A stretch of 32,738 bases of DNA from an uncultured Clostridia bacterium (lineage in GTDB: Bacteria; Bacillota; Clostridia; Lachnospirales; Bianqueaceae): the NCBI GenBank assembly GCA_947570515.1, contig CANOUM010000003.1:1-32738 (forward strand), read 5' to 3'. The translations under genes were made by a program, and so were the position numbers. The first letter of the stretch is position 1. Each line of letters opens with the position of its first letter. Shown here piece by piece: positions 15,044-22,640 of this stretch. The notes beneath the pieces are model-generated. The model saw only the letters and a list, made by a program, of their open reading frames with translations. It did no database searches and had not been told where the DNA came from.

Positions 15044-15058
15044 AAGTTTCCTTTCCGT

Positions 15059-16450
15059 TTAGAGGGTCATCAGTTCGTGTATGTCACGTTCCGTGTGTTC
15101 CAAGATCTCCCATGAATATTCCAGATCACTGCGCAAAAGCCCCTGATCATCATATTCAACTTCTCCCATCTGATTATCATAGGGATCCAGACGAGGCTGG
15201 AATTTCAGTGGATCCAGCCGCTGCTGGAACATAGAATTGGCTACCATGCGGAAGGGATCCAGACTGCCAAAATAATGATTCCAGCGATCCAAATTACCAT
15301 TGCGGTAGGCACTGCCGCCAAAAGAAGGATCTGCAAACAGCCAGCCGTAGGGCGCCACATAGAACTGAGCCCAGTCATGCATACCGGCTGAATCCGGCGT
15401 AACATACAGACCGGATTGCCAGCGGGCCGGAATACCAGCGGAGCGGCAAAGTGTAATAAACAAAAGCGCCTGTACGCCGCAGTCCCCTTTTAGGTTCAAT
15501 GCCGCATACTCCGGAATTTCCGGGATAGTAAAATATTCTCTCATAAAGGAATATCGAACCAGAGTGGTACAAAAATCATAGAAAAGCCGGGCAATCTTGA
15601 GCGGATTTTCCTCATCGCCCTTTAATTCATCACATAGCGCACGAATAGTCGGGGTAAAGCAAATGTGAGGCGGCTCCTCCTCCGTATCAAAAGCAGCACG
15701 GTTCAAAGTAACCTGGTTCGGATCTAACACATGATTCAGAGCTAAGCAGTCATAAGCATATTCCACATAGAACGGATGGTTCTCCTGCATTGTCTCTTCA
15801 AAATAAATACTACGCTGAGCATGCGAAGCCGCCGACATCATAACTGCCTCCGGGCTGGTAGCAATAATTTCGATATTGCGCATATTCACAGCAGACGCCG
15901 GAATTGGCATATGCACGCGCACATGCTGACCGGGACGGAAGGCGCTGTCTTTGATCTGCAGCTTAGCGCGGATTCGTATATGACGGCAGACCCCGCCAAG
16001 CTCCTTCATCTGCTGCATATTCTGATTGAGAAGCCGGGTTCCGGGTAAAGCTTCAAAATCGCCCTCTTTTCCCGCGCGGCGGGCAATAAGAGGATTGACC
16101 TTGAGCAAAGTCTCGTAAAAGCGCGCGGCGACGTAAGGGGTGCCGTGAATATAAATCCAGTCAATGGCGCCGGCATCCATGAGTTCGTTAAATTCCGTTT
16201 CGGTAAAGTCGGGGATATCCTGTTGCACGAGAGAAACGGCATCTGCGATGGTATAGGTGTAATCCAGGGGAAGTCTGGCGAGAATAGCCTTTTCCACGCG
16301 GAGACGGGGCAAAAGGAACTTGGGAGTGCGAATGTCGGACAGGCGTGCCTCTATCAGGCGCTGGGCCCGTTCAAAATCACCGCATCCCTTGGCATTGGTG
16401 ATATCCTCTGGCAGGTGAATCTGAAGGAACTGAATGTCGTCTTGCAGCAT
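15059..16450 (-). CDS. Cytoplasmic transglutaminase-like superfamily protein
   Basis: The 463-residue protein has a C-terminal transglutaminase-core domain with a complete Cys-His-Asp triad: C324 in GDCGVQALLF, H358 in HDWAQFYV and D374 in FADPSFGG. Most bacterial members are peptidases or amidases rather than protein cross-linkers. The N-terminal 200 residues are helical and of no recognised family; a central beta-rich part (about 160-260) precedes the core. There is no signal peptide. The ATG at 16450 follows GAGGT; an upstream TTG at 16477 has no ribosome binding site. glnN follows after 15 bases, so glutamine or amide chemistry is tempting, but the substrate is unknown. Confidence 0.85.
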   Translation of the reverse strand: MLQDDIQFLQIHLPEDITNAKGCGDFERAQRLIEARLSDIRTPKFLLPRLRVEKAILARLPLDYTYTIADAVSLVQQDIPDFTETEFNELMDAGAIDWIYIHGTPYVAARFYETLLKVNPLIARRAGKEGDFEALPGTRLLNQNMQQMKELGGVCRHIRIRAKLQIKDSAFRPGQHVRVHMPIPASAVNMRNIEIIATSPEAVMMSAASHAQRSIYFEETMQENHPFYVEYAYDCLALNHVLDPNQVTLNRAAFDTEEEPPHICFTPTIRALCDELKGDEENPLKIARLFYDFCTTLVRYSFMREYFTIPEIPEYAALNLKGDCGVQALLFITLCRSAGIPARWQSGLYVTPDSAGMHDWAQFYVAPYGWLFADPSFGGSAYRNGNLDRWNHYFGSLDPFRMVANSMFQQRLDPLKFQPRLDPYDNQMGEVEYDDQGLLRSDLEYSWEILEHTERDIHELMTL

Positions 16451-16576
16451 GGGTTTGACCTCTTTTCTTAAAATCAATTGAGTTTATTTAGGGGGTAACA
16501 TATCAGAATTAAAATGAATTTTCTTGTTTGGGGAAATGGATTCTTGCGCTTGTCCCGTATATTCATAGAGACATCG

Positions 16577-16698
16577 GAGTTTGATGCAGAGCATCAAACT
16601 CATAGCGCAGCACAAGTGCTTGATTAGCCAAATTACATCTGGCTGCACACAAGTTCGCTGTAAGCGAACTTGGCAAGAAATCCCTGCGGGATTCTTGC
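16577..16698. repeat. Modular hairpin-rich intergenic repeat, copy 2
   Basis: The order is: GAGTTTGATGC hairpin (16577-16587 with 16591-16601), 45-base core (16604-16648), CAAGTTCGCT hairpin (16650-16659 with 16663-16672) and GCAAG...CTTGC hairpin with one bulge (16673-16684 with 16688-16698). Core and the last two hairpins match copy 1, but there the hairpins lie on the other side of the core. It would be in the leader RNA of the transglutaminase-glnN operon. Confidence 0.8.
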
Positions 16699-16715
16699 GG
16701 TCGTTCTGTATCTTT

Positions 16716-16743
16716 ATTATAGCATAAATTGCATGTCAGTAAA
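16716..16743 (-). promoter_or_regulatory. Probable promoter of the transglutaminase-glnN operon
   Basis: On the minus strand an extended -10, TGCTATAAT (TATAAT at 16716-16721), is preceded after 16 bases by TTTACT (16738-16743). The leader would be about 255 bases and include repeat copy 2. Confidence 0.6.
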
Positions 16744-16797
16744 TAGATTTCATGTATTTATTTGCGGGCGGAGAGTACCTGAAATGAAGCAGAATCT

Positions 16798-16821
16798 AAA
16801 AAAGTGATTCTTTCGAATCAC
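16798..16821 (-). terminator. Small terminator-like hairpin, minus strand
   Basis: GTGATTC (16804-16810) and GAATCAC (16815-16821) pair around TTTC. Read on the minus strand the stem is followed by six T residues. It could stop antisense transcripts coming through sleC from birA and shield the transglutaminase promoter. On the plus strand there is no T run. Confidence 0.5.
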
Positions 16822-16847
16822 CTTCTGGACTGCATCTGCATATACTA
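16815..16847 (+). promoter_or_regulatory. Candidate sleC promoter, possibly sporulation sigma
   Basis: CATATACTA at 16839-16847 lies 23 bases before the ATG and includes TATACT. There is no sigma-A -35. GAATCA at 16815-16820 is 18 bases upstream, loosely like the sigma-G pattern, which would suit forespore expression. The match is weak. Confidence 0.3.
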
Positions 16848-16869
16848 GGCAAAAACAGGAGAATTTCTT

Positions 16870-18120
16870 ATGGCAGATTCTTTTGGTACATTACGCATAC
16901 AGACAAGGACAGAGGTTGGATTTGATCCGGTTCCGGATGCCACGGTCACCATTCGCCCTTCCGGAAGTGAACGAGTGATCGAGGTGCTGCGCACGGATGA
17001 ATCGGGCAATACGCAGGCGGCGGAGCTGCCCACACCGGATGTAGCCTATTCTCTCGAGCCTCAGGAAGAAGTCAAACCATATTCCACATATGATATTACA
17101 GTAGAATCCGCGCAGATGGAGACGGTACGCATCATGGGCACCCAGATCCTGGCAGGGCAGGAATCCATTCAGGAGGTTAGAGCTATACCACGCTCAGAAG
17201 AAGGATATGCCTCCTACCCGAATGGCTCGTCAATGATTGAAATCGGTCCGAATACGCTCTGGGGAGAGTTTCCGCCCAAAATACCAGAGGATGAAGTAAA
17301 GCCGCTGCCGGATTTTGGCGATGATTTTGTGGTGCTCCCCAATGTGGTGGTGCCTGAATTTGTGATTGTACATGACGGGCGGCCGAATGAAAATGCTGCA
17401 AACTATTGGGTGCCGTATGCCACCTATATAAAAAATGTAGCCAGCAGTGAGATTTATGCCACATGGCCTGAGTCAACGCTCATTGCCAACGTGCTTGCCA
17501 TTATGTCGTTTACATTAAACAGAGTATATACGGAGTGGTATCCATCGAAAGGATATCCGTTTACCATTACAACGTCCACGGCATATGATCAGAAATTTAT
17601 TTATGGACGTAATATCTTTGAAAGTATTTCGAGGGCGGTAGACAGTGTATTCACAAATTATATCACACGGCCGGATATCATCCAGCCGCTTTTTACGCAG
17701 TACTGCGACGGAAAGCGTGTGACCTGCCCCGGCTGGCTTTCGCAGTGGGGCTCTAAGTCGCTGGGGGATCAGGGATATAGTGCGCTGAATATTTTACGGT
17801 ACTATTATGGCTATGATATTACGCTCGATACGGCGGAGCGCGTCGAGGGCGTGCCGGCCTCCTATCCGGGAACGCCGCTGAGAAACGGCGATACAGGCCC
17901 TAATGTGCGAATTATTCAAAACCAATTAAAACGGATCCGGCAAAATTATCCGGCGATTCCCGATCTGGCGGTAGATGGAATCTTTGGACGAGGCACAGAA
18001 GCATCTGTTCGGAAATTCCAGTCCATTTTCAATCTTGCGTCCGATGGTGTCGTCGGGAAGGGCACTTGGTACCGCCTGTCTCAGATTTATACGGCCGTAA
18101 GCGGTATTGCCGAATTATGA
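16870..18120 (+). CDS. sleC: SleC-type spore cortex-lytic enzyme
   Basis: The 416-residue protein matches clostridial SleC, the germination enzyme that degrades spore cortex peptidoglycan as a lytic transglycosylase. It starts with a beta-sandwich propeptide-like region (residues 1-115), includes NTLWGEFPPKIPEDEVKPLP near 125-150, a SpoIID/LytB-like catalytic part (about 190-310, including VLAIMSFTLNRVYTEWYPSKG), and a C-terminal PG_binding_1 domain (about 335-410, with VDGIFGRGTEASVRKFQ). In Clostridioides and C. perfringens SleC is a zymogen cleaved by Csp proteases; none is visible here. It has no classical signal peptide, as in the family. AGGAG at 16857 is 8 bases from the ATG. Its end overlaps birA by 6 bases. 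Confidence 0.9.
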   Translation: MADSFGTLRIQTRTEVGFDPVPDATVTIRPSGSERVIEVLRTDESGNTQAAELPTPDVAYSLEPQEEVKPYSTYDITVESAQMETVRIMGTQILAGQESIQEVRAIPRSEEGYASYPNGSSMIEIGPNTLWGEFPPKIPEDEVKPLPDFGDDFVVLPNVVVPEFVIVHDGRPNENAANYWVPYATYIKNVASSEIYATWPESTLIANVLAIMSFTLNRVYTEWYPSKGYPFTITTSTAYDQKFIYGRNIFESISRAVDSVFTNYITRPDIIQPLFTQYCDGKRVTCPGWLSQWGSKSLGDQGYSALNILRYYYGYDITLDTAERVEGVPASYPGTPLRNGDTGPNVRIIQNQLKRIRQNYPAIPDLAVDGIFGRGTEASVRKFQSIFNLASDGVVGKGTWYRLSQIYTAVSGIAEL

Positions 18121-19083
18121 TCGTATACTGACCTCGCCATATAATAAAGCCTCCTGAGAGCCATCCGCATTTCTTACAAGCAGCTGCCCTTCGGGGGTGA
18201 TGGCCAGCGCCGTTGCTTCCCGGGCGATGCCGTTTTGCAAAATACGGATCGGTTTTCCGGGCAGCAGATTCAAACGGGCATATTCGATCATCACAGAAGG
18301 ATCGTCGAGACAGCGCAGGAGCTCGTTCACGATGGCGCCGGCAAGCTCGCAGCGGCTTATGGGCAGCGGTGTGCTCAGCTGTTCTTGCAGACTGCCGGCA
18401 AGGGAGGCAATTTCGTCCGGAAAGCCGCCTTGCGGCGGAAAAAGGTTAAGGCCTACGCCGATGACGACAAAATCCATATGCCCGGTTTCAAAATCGGTGA
18501 CAGCTTCGGTCAGGATGCCGCCGATTTTTTTGTGGTGGTAAAATAGATCGTTGACCCATTTGATTTCGAGTTCGAGCCGGTAAAGGCGGCGGACTGCACG
18601 GCATACGGCTACGGCTGCGGTCGCTGTGAGGGTGAGGCTGTTTTCGAGAGTTTGCTCGGGACGCAGCAAAATGCTTAGATAAAGTCCTGTTTTGGACGGA
18701 GAATAGAAGCGGTGGTCGCGCCTACCGCGGCCGGCGGTTTGAGAATCGGCAATGACAAGAGAGCCCTGAGGCATCGGCTCGCCAAGGGCCAGCTGTTTTA
18801 AAGTCTGATTGGTGGAAGGCGTCTCGGCAAGGACGGTGACTGAAACCTCGGGATGCTCAAGATAGGGCAGGAGCGCCTGAACGGAGAGAATATCGCTTTC
18901 GGCGGGCAGACGATAGCCGCGGTTGGAGACAGCTTCGATGGGATATCCCTCTTGGCGAAGGGAGTTTATGGCTTTCCAGATGGCATTGCGCGTGCAGCCG
19001 AGAGAGGCGGCCAGAGCGGCGCCGGATAGGAAGGCTCCTTTGTTTTCTTCAAGTGCAGTTAATAGATTGAGTTTGATGGACAT
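18115..19083 (-). CDS. birA: Bifunctional biotin-protein ligase / biotin operon repressor
   Basis: The 322-residue protein has an N-terminal winged helix (about residues 5-60, ALAASLGCTRNAIWKAINSL) and a biotin-ligase domain with the adenylate loop GRGRRDH, the IKWVNDLF motif and KKIGGILTE, followed by the C-terminal SH3-like cap. It joins biotin to carboxylase carrier proteins and, with biotinyl-AMP, represses biotin genes. The ATG at 19083 follows GAGGG. The stop TAA (18115-18117) abuts the sleC stop TGA on the other strand, so the two genes overlap tail to tail with no room for a terminator. No biotin synthesis or transport gene is nearby. Confidence 0.95.
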   Translation of the reverse strand: MSIKLNLLTALEENKGAFLSGAALAASLGCTRNAIWKAINSLRQEGYPIEAVSNRGYRLPAESDILSVQALLPYLEHPEVSVTVLAETPSTNQTLKQLALGEPMPQGSLVIADSQTAGRGRRDHRFYSPSKTGLYLSILLRPEQTLENSLTLTATAAVAVCRAVRRLYRLELEIKWVNDLFYHHKKIGGILTEAVTDFETGHMDFVVIGVGLNLFPPQGGFPDEIASLAGSLQEQLSTPLPISRCELAGAIVNELLRCLDDPSVMIEYARLNLLPGKPIRILQNGIAREATALAITPEGQLLVRNADGSQEALLYGEVSIRS

Positions 19084-19155
19084 AATACCCTCAGAATGTT
19101 ATTTGATAGAAAAATGGGAGCCCGGTTTTCACTAGACTCCCTGTATGATATTCTG

Positions 19156-19184
19156 AGTATAGCATTCTTTTGGAAAAGATGCAA
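19156..19184 (-). promoter_or_regulatory. birA promoter
   Basis: Minus-strand TTGCAT (19179-19184) and TATACT (19156-19161), with an extended TGC before the -10, have a 17-base spacer. The -35 lies 15 bases past the htrA stop. CTCAGAAT (19090-19097) and ATTCTGAG (19150-19157) form an inverted pair over the start region and may be an operator. Confidence 0.7.
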
Positions 19185-19199
19185 GATACGATTGGGCTT

Positions 19200-20447
19200 T
19201 TATAAGTCTCCGTTGTTTTGCAGGCGCTGGATGCCCTGTGGAATATATTCGCCCGCTGTTACCGAAATGGTCTGCGTCTGATTCGCACGGGAGATTTCCA
19301 TGCTGAGCGTATCTCCTACCGAAACCTCCTTGAGCAGGGTTTTGATCTCTTCGATAGAGGAAACGCTCTGGCCGTTGATGGAAAGAATCCGGTCGCCGGG
19401 CAGGAGACCGGCCTGGTCGGCGCTACCGCCTTCGGTGATGCTGTAAATATAGATTCCCTGCTCCGATACTCGGTACATCCATGCCATTTGATCGCTGTTA
19501 ATATTCAGAAGAGAAACACCTAAGCTGACGCGTCCCTTTACATAGCCGTAGGTTTTGAGATCCTCCAGGATATCTACGATGTTGTCGACGGGAATCGCGA
19601 AGCCTAGTCCTTCTATGTCAGTTCCGGAGGATTTAGCGACTACAAGACCGATGAGGTTTCCCTGTGCGTTGAAAAGGCCGCCGCCGGAATTGCCGGGGTT
19701 GATCGCTGCGTTAGTCTGCAGTAATGACATCGTTTGGCCGTCTAAGGTAATGCTGCGGTCGAGAGCGCTGATGATACCGTCGGTCACGGTGCCGCCCAGC
19801 TGCCCGAGTGGGTTTCCGATGGCGACTACGGTCTGGCCTACGATGAGGTCGGAGGACGTACCGATGGAAGCGGGAGTCAGACCGGAAGCTTCGATTTTTA
19901 AAAGAGCTACGTCGAGCTGATCATCGAGTCCCACCAGTGTTGCCGGATATACCTCGCCGCTTTGCAGTGTTACGTTGATGCGTGTTGCATTTTCGATTAC
20001 ATGGTGATTGGTAATAATATATCCGTCTTCGGTCACAATGACACCGGATCCGGCGCCTGATGAAATGTACTGCTGAAGCATGGTGCCCGTCTGGACGGAC
20101 TCAGTAGTAATTTCGACGACACTGGAGGAGGCTTTGGCGGCGATTTCAGGAATGGTTAGTGCTCCTTCTTCTGTCTTGGCCATTTTCAGAGCCAGGCTGG
20201 AAGGATTGGAGGAAGGATTGACGGGTTCCTCTGCGGAAGGGATCTGTGAATTCGGAGAAGAAACGCCGCGCAGCGCCCAGGCACCGCCGAAACAAATCGC
20301 TCCAAATAAAACGGAGCAGCAAAGGATCAGGGCGATGGCACGACGGCGGCTAAGAGTTTTCGGCCGGGGACGATACGGGGCGGGTGTTCCTTCGGTGGGA
20401 AGATCCGAGGTGTGATAAAAAGAATCAGATTTATTCATGTCTGTCAT
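19200..20447 (-). CDS. HtrA/DegP-like membrane-anchored serine protease
   Basis: The 415-residue protein has a cytoplasmic N-terminus of about 35 residues, one membrane anchor (about 36-58, IALILCCSVLFGAICFGG), a Ser/Pro-rich linker, a trypsin-like S1C domain and a C-terminal PDZ domain (about 315-395). The triad is complete: H149 (TNHHVIE), D179 (LDVALLK) and S254 (PGNSGGG). Such proteases degrade misfolded proteins at the outer face of the membrane. The ATG at 20447 follows AGGAGGT by about 11 bases. No clear terminator follows; transcripts may read into birA. Regulation by a CssRS-type system is known for Bacillus HtrA, but no such genes are here. Confidence 0.93.
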   Translation of the reverse strand: MTDMNKSDSFYHTSDLPTEGTPAPYRPRPKTLSRRRAIALILCCSVLFGAICFGGAWALRGVSSPNSQIPSAEEPVNPSSNPSSLALKMAKTEEGALTIPEIAAKASSSVVEITTESVQTGTMLQQYISSGAGSGVIVTEDGYIITNHHVIENATRINVTLQSGEVYPATLVGLDDQLDVALLKIEASGLTPASIGTSSDLIVGQTVVAIGNPLGQLGGTVTDGIISALDRSITLDGQTMSLLQTNAAINPGNSGGGLFNAQGNLIGLVVAKSSGTDIEGLGFAIPVDNIVDILEDLKTYGYVKGRVSLGVSLLNINSDQMAWMYRVSEQGIYIYSITEGGSADQAGLLPGDRILSINGQSVSSIEEIKTLLKEVSVGDTLSMEISRANQTQTISVTAGEYIPQGIQRLQNNGDL

Positions 20448-20559
20448 AGCAATGATGACCTCCTTGATGTTTGATAGCGGTATTGTATCTTATAATTTTG
20501 TCCAAAGTATGTAAAACCTATGATCAGTTTTTAACAAGTTTATGAAAAATTTGCAAACA

Positions 20560-20597
20560 AAAAAGTATCGCTTCTGTGAAAAGAGGCGATACTTTTT
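20560..20597. terminator. Intrinsic terminator after the small XRE gene
   Basis: A 15-pair stem with one G-U pair (20560-20574 with 20583-20597, 8-base loop) carries A5 on one side and T5 on the other, so it works in both directions. It ends the minus-strand XRE gene and isolates htrA. Confidence 0.88.
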
Positions 20598-20617
20598 GCA
20601 GCACAATGTCAAATTCT

Positions 20618-20845
20618 TCACTGATCATGGTCATCCGGGATGAGTGAATGAAGATCAATACCGGTAATCTGATGAAGACGAAGTGCTGTGTCTAGATTGG
20701 GTACACGTATACCGAGTTCAAGATCTTTGTAGCCTCGGCAAGAAAGAGAACAGCGTTCAGCCATATCTTCCTGCGATAGGTTATGTAATTTTCGGTATGT
20801 AAACAAGCTTTGCGAAAGCGACTGGCGGATCTGATCCTTATCCAT
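20618..20845 (-). CDS. Small XRE-family helix-turn-helix regulator
   Basis: The 75-residue protein is almost only a helix-turn-helix domain. Helices two and three are in LSQEDMAERCSLSCRGYKDLE, and the RVPNLDTALRLHQITGIDLHSLI tail is the usual XRE ending. It should bind operator DNA as a dimer; target genes are unknown. The ATG at 20845 follows a perfect AAAGGAGGTGA site; a TTG at 20863 would include that site in the coding region. A TATAAT -10 is at 20879-20884 with no clear -35. The site CTCCTTTC in the leader (20854-20861) has an inverted partner at 20889-20896 by the promoter. Flanked by terminators on both sides, it is its own unit. Confidence 0.85.
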   Translation of the reverse strand: MDKDQIRQSLSQSLFTYRKLHNLSQEDMAERCSLSCRGYKDLELGIRVPNLDTALRLHQITGIDLHSLIPDDHDQ

Positions 20846-20983
20846 AATATCACCTCCTTTCAAAATGGTATAAAAAATATTATAGTTCGAAAGGAGTAGA
20901 ACGTACAGGAAGCAAACTTACTACACTAGTGAAATAGAGCGTTTATGTAATTTTGATAGAATAATAAATATTTAATAAAGCAC

Positions 20984-21012
20984 AAAACCCCTCCCGCATA
21001 AAAGGGGAGGGG
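20984..21012 (-). terminator. Intrinsic terminator of the 112-residue XRE gene
   Basis: CCCCTCCC (20988-20995) pairs with GGGAGGGG (21005-21012). On the minus strand the stem is followed by TTTT. It lies 17 bases after the stop codon. Confidence 0.8.
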
Positions 21013-21028
21013 AGAGAAGTTATGAAAA

Positions 21029-21367
21029 TCAGCGCCGAGAGGTGTGATATTTGTACTGCAGATAATCGTAAAAGGTACGCAGCTCTTCGATTCCTTCCGG
21101 AGGAAGAAAGGTGAGATCCTCATTTAACTGTCTGTTGATGCCATGTTCATAGAGTCCCTCGCCTGTGGCTAAATATTCAATGGTAACATTATAAAAATGA
21201 GCAAGCCGCGCAGCGGTAAGCAGATCAGGCGAACGCCTATCATGCTCATATTGCGAGTACGCCTGAGAGGAAATCTGGAGGGCAGCAGCAACATCTTTTT
21301 GTTTTAGATTGCGGCGTTCCCGCAGATCAACCAATCGGCTGCCTAAAGTATTGCGATAATTGACCAT
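21029..21367 (-). CDS. XRE-family transcriptional regulator
   Basis: The 112-residue protein has an N-terminal XRE domain (residues 8-65) with the typical LRERRNLKQKDVAAALQISS and QAYSQYEHDRRSPD segments, and a 45-residue C-terminal tail (IEELRTFYDYLQYKYHTSRR) that may serve dimerisation or ligand sensing. The ATG at 21367 has a moderate AAGGA site. Its promoter faces the promoter of the divergent DUF4190-lgt pair, so it may regulate that pair; this is inference from position only. It resembles regulators of chromosomal origin rather than phage repressors, and no phage genes are nearby. Confidence 0.88.
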   Translation of the reverse strand: MVNYRNTLGSRLVDLRERRNLKQKDVAAALQISSQAYSQYEHDRRSPDLLTAARLAHFYNVTIEYLATGEGLYEHGINRQLNEDLTFLPPEGIEELRTFYDYLQYKYHTSRR

Positions 21368-21399
21368 AGAATAACCATCCTTGAAAATGAAACAGATTG

Positions 21400-21428
21400 T
21401 GAATAATGTTATATTACCATAATTTCAA
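21400..21428 (-). promoter_or_regulatory. Promoter of the 112-residue XRE gene
   Basis: Minus-strand TTGAAA (21423-21428) and TATTCA (21400-21405) are 17 bases apart, 33 bases before the ATG. Confidence 0.6.
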
Positions 21429-21499
21429 ATAGGCATTCATTTTTTAAACAAAACGTATAAAAAACGTAAAACGAAGAAGGTTAGAGAATAATATTTTCA

Positions 21500-21528
21500 T
21501 TGACGCGAACCGGTATCGATGGTATGAT
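21500..21528 (+). promoter_or_regulatory. Promoter of the DUF4190-lgt pair
   Basis: TTGACG (21500-21505) and TATGAT (21523-21528) have a 17-base spacer, 37 bases before the ATG at 21566. Confidence 0.75.
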
Positions 21529-21565
21529 GAACACGTAATTTTTCATATTAAGAAGGAGGAGAAAA

Positions 21566-21871
21566 ATGAATCAGATGAATCCAGGGGATCCCACAAAAGG
21601 TATAGCGATTGCGTCTATGGTATGCGGTATTATCAGCGTAGTATTTTGCTGGTTTGGTTATTTTTCTATCGTAGCACTGGCGCTCGGTATTGTGGCAATT
21701 ATTCTTTCTGTTAAAGCAGGAAAAGAAGCGCCGAACGGTCAGCGTCCCGGCATGGCAACGGCAGGCTTGGTGCTTGGTATTATTGGTGTTGTTTTATCCG
21801 GTATCATATTTGCCTGTGCGCTGGTGGCTTGTGGTTCTTTAGGCTGCGCTACCTGTGCAGCTGGTCTGTAA
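21566..21871 (+). CDS. DUF4190-like small membrane protein
   Basis: The 101-residue protein has a short polar N-terminus and two hydrophobic blocks (about 13-50 and 63-100) with glycine-rich turns, the GIASMVCGIIS and ATAGLVLGIIGVVLS repeats typical of DUF4190-type proteins. Function of the family is unknown. The last segment is rich in cysteine (CALVACGSLGCATCAAGL). AAGGAGGAG precedes the ATG. The Lgt-like gene starts 3 bases after its stop with no ribosome binding site of its own, so translation is likely coupled. Confidence 0.8.
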   Translation: MNQMNPGDPTKGIAIASMVCGIISVVFCWFGYFSIVALALGIVAIILSVKAGKEAPNGQRPGMATAGLVLGIIGVVLSGIIFACALVACGSLGCATCAAGL

Positions 21872-21874
21872 GAA

Positions 21875-22618
21875 ATGTATCCCTTTATACGGGTAGCAGG
21901 AAACAATCTATCTACATATGCCCTTATGGCATTGGTGGGCGCCCTTATTGCCGGAGGCTTTGCGGAGCATCAGGCGGTGAAGAGGGGCGCCCATCCCTTT
22001 TATATGATAGAGGTTTTACTATATGGAGCAGTTGGCGTTTTTTTAGGAGGCCATTTGCTGTATGGCCTCGTACATATAAGAGAGCTGAAGGATGGATTTT
22101 TGCAGGCATTTGGAGGACAGGTGTTCTATGGCGGACTGCTGGGAGGATTGGCGGTTGGCGCTGCATTTATCAAAAGAAAAGGCTATGCTAAGGAGCTTTA
22201 CTATGATGTAGCAGCGACAGCGATTCCATTATTTCATGGCTTTGCGAGAATAGGCTGTTTTTTGGTGGGCTGCTGCTATGGGGTGGAATCTGAATATGGA
22301 TTCACGTATACGCAGGCGCTCATTGGTTCGGCAAATGGCGTTAACCGTTTGCCGGTGCAGTTAGTAGAGGCTGGATTTAATTTTGCATTATTTGGCGTTT
22401 TGTATGTGTTATTAAGGAAAAAACGCTGTGCCGGAAGTCTCTTGTATGTGTATCTCGGCAGCTATGCAGTGATTCGGTTTTGTCTCGAGTTCTTTCGCGG
22501 AGATTATGCGCTGCGGGGAATGTGGTTTGGACTTTCTACCTCGCAGTGGATCAGTCTGGCGATCATCGTGGTGATATTGCTGAGAACGGTATATAAAAAG
22601 AAGCTTCTTCGGTTTTGA
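21875..22618 (+). CDS. Divergent prolipoprotein diacylglyceryl transferase (Lgt) family protein
   Basis: The 247-residue protein has seven predicted membrane segments and the Lgt architecture. Lgt moves diacylglycerol from phosphatidylglycerol to the lipobox Cys of prelipoproteins. The segment QVFYGGLLGG corresponds to the Lgt region with essential His (FHGG), here Tyr. HGFARIGCFLVGCCYG replaces the classical GRIGNFxNGE signature, keeping the Arg but not the Asn. Near the C-terminus IRFCLEFFRGD keeps the second conserved Arg. These changes define a divergent clostridial subfamily, so activity as a true Lgt is not certain. It begins 3 bases after the DUF4190-like gene, and its stop codon is the loop of the terminator. 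Confidence 0.85.
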   Translation: MYPFIRVAGNNLSTYALMALVGALIAGGFAEHQAVKRGAHPFYMIEVLLYGAVGVFLGGHLLYGLVHIRELKDGFLQAFGGQVFYGGLLGGLAVGAAFIKRKGYAKELYYDVAATAIPLFHGFARIGCFLVGCCYGVESEYGFTYTQALIGSANGVNRLPVQLVEAGFNFALFGVLYVLLRKKRCAGSLLYVYLGSYAVIRFCLEFFRGDYALRGMWFGLSTSQWISLAIIVVILLRTVYKKKLLRF

Positions 22619-22640
22619 CCGAAGAAGCTTCTTTTTATAT
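22591..22640. terminator. Bidirectional terminator overlapping the lgt stop codon
   Basis: Perfect 22-base arms (22591-22612 with 22619-22640) enclose the loop TTTTGA, whose last three bases are the lgt stop codon. The left arm encodes the last residues KKKLLR. It also ends the opp operon, whose last gene stops at 22641. Confidence 0.92.

Larger units (their letters stand above)
16451..16869. other. 419-base gene-free region between the transglutaminase and sleC genes
   Basis: No credible reading frame is present. It contains, left to right, about 125 unassigned bases of transglutaminase leader, repeat copy 2 (16577-16698), a minus-strand promoter (16716-16743), a minus-strand terminator-like hairpin (16798-16821) and the sleC promoter and ribosome binding site. 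Confidence 0.7.
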
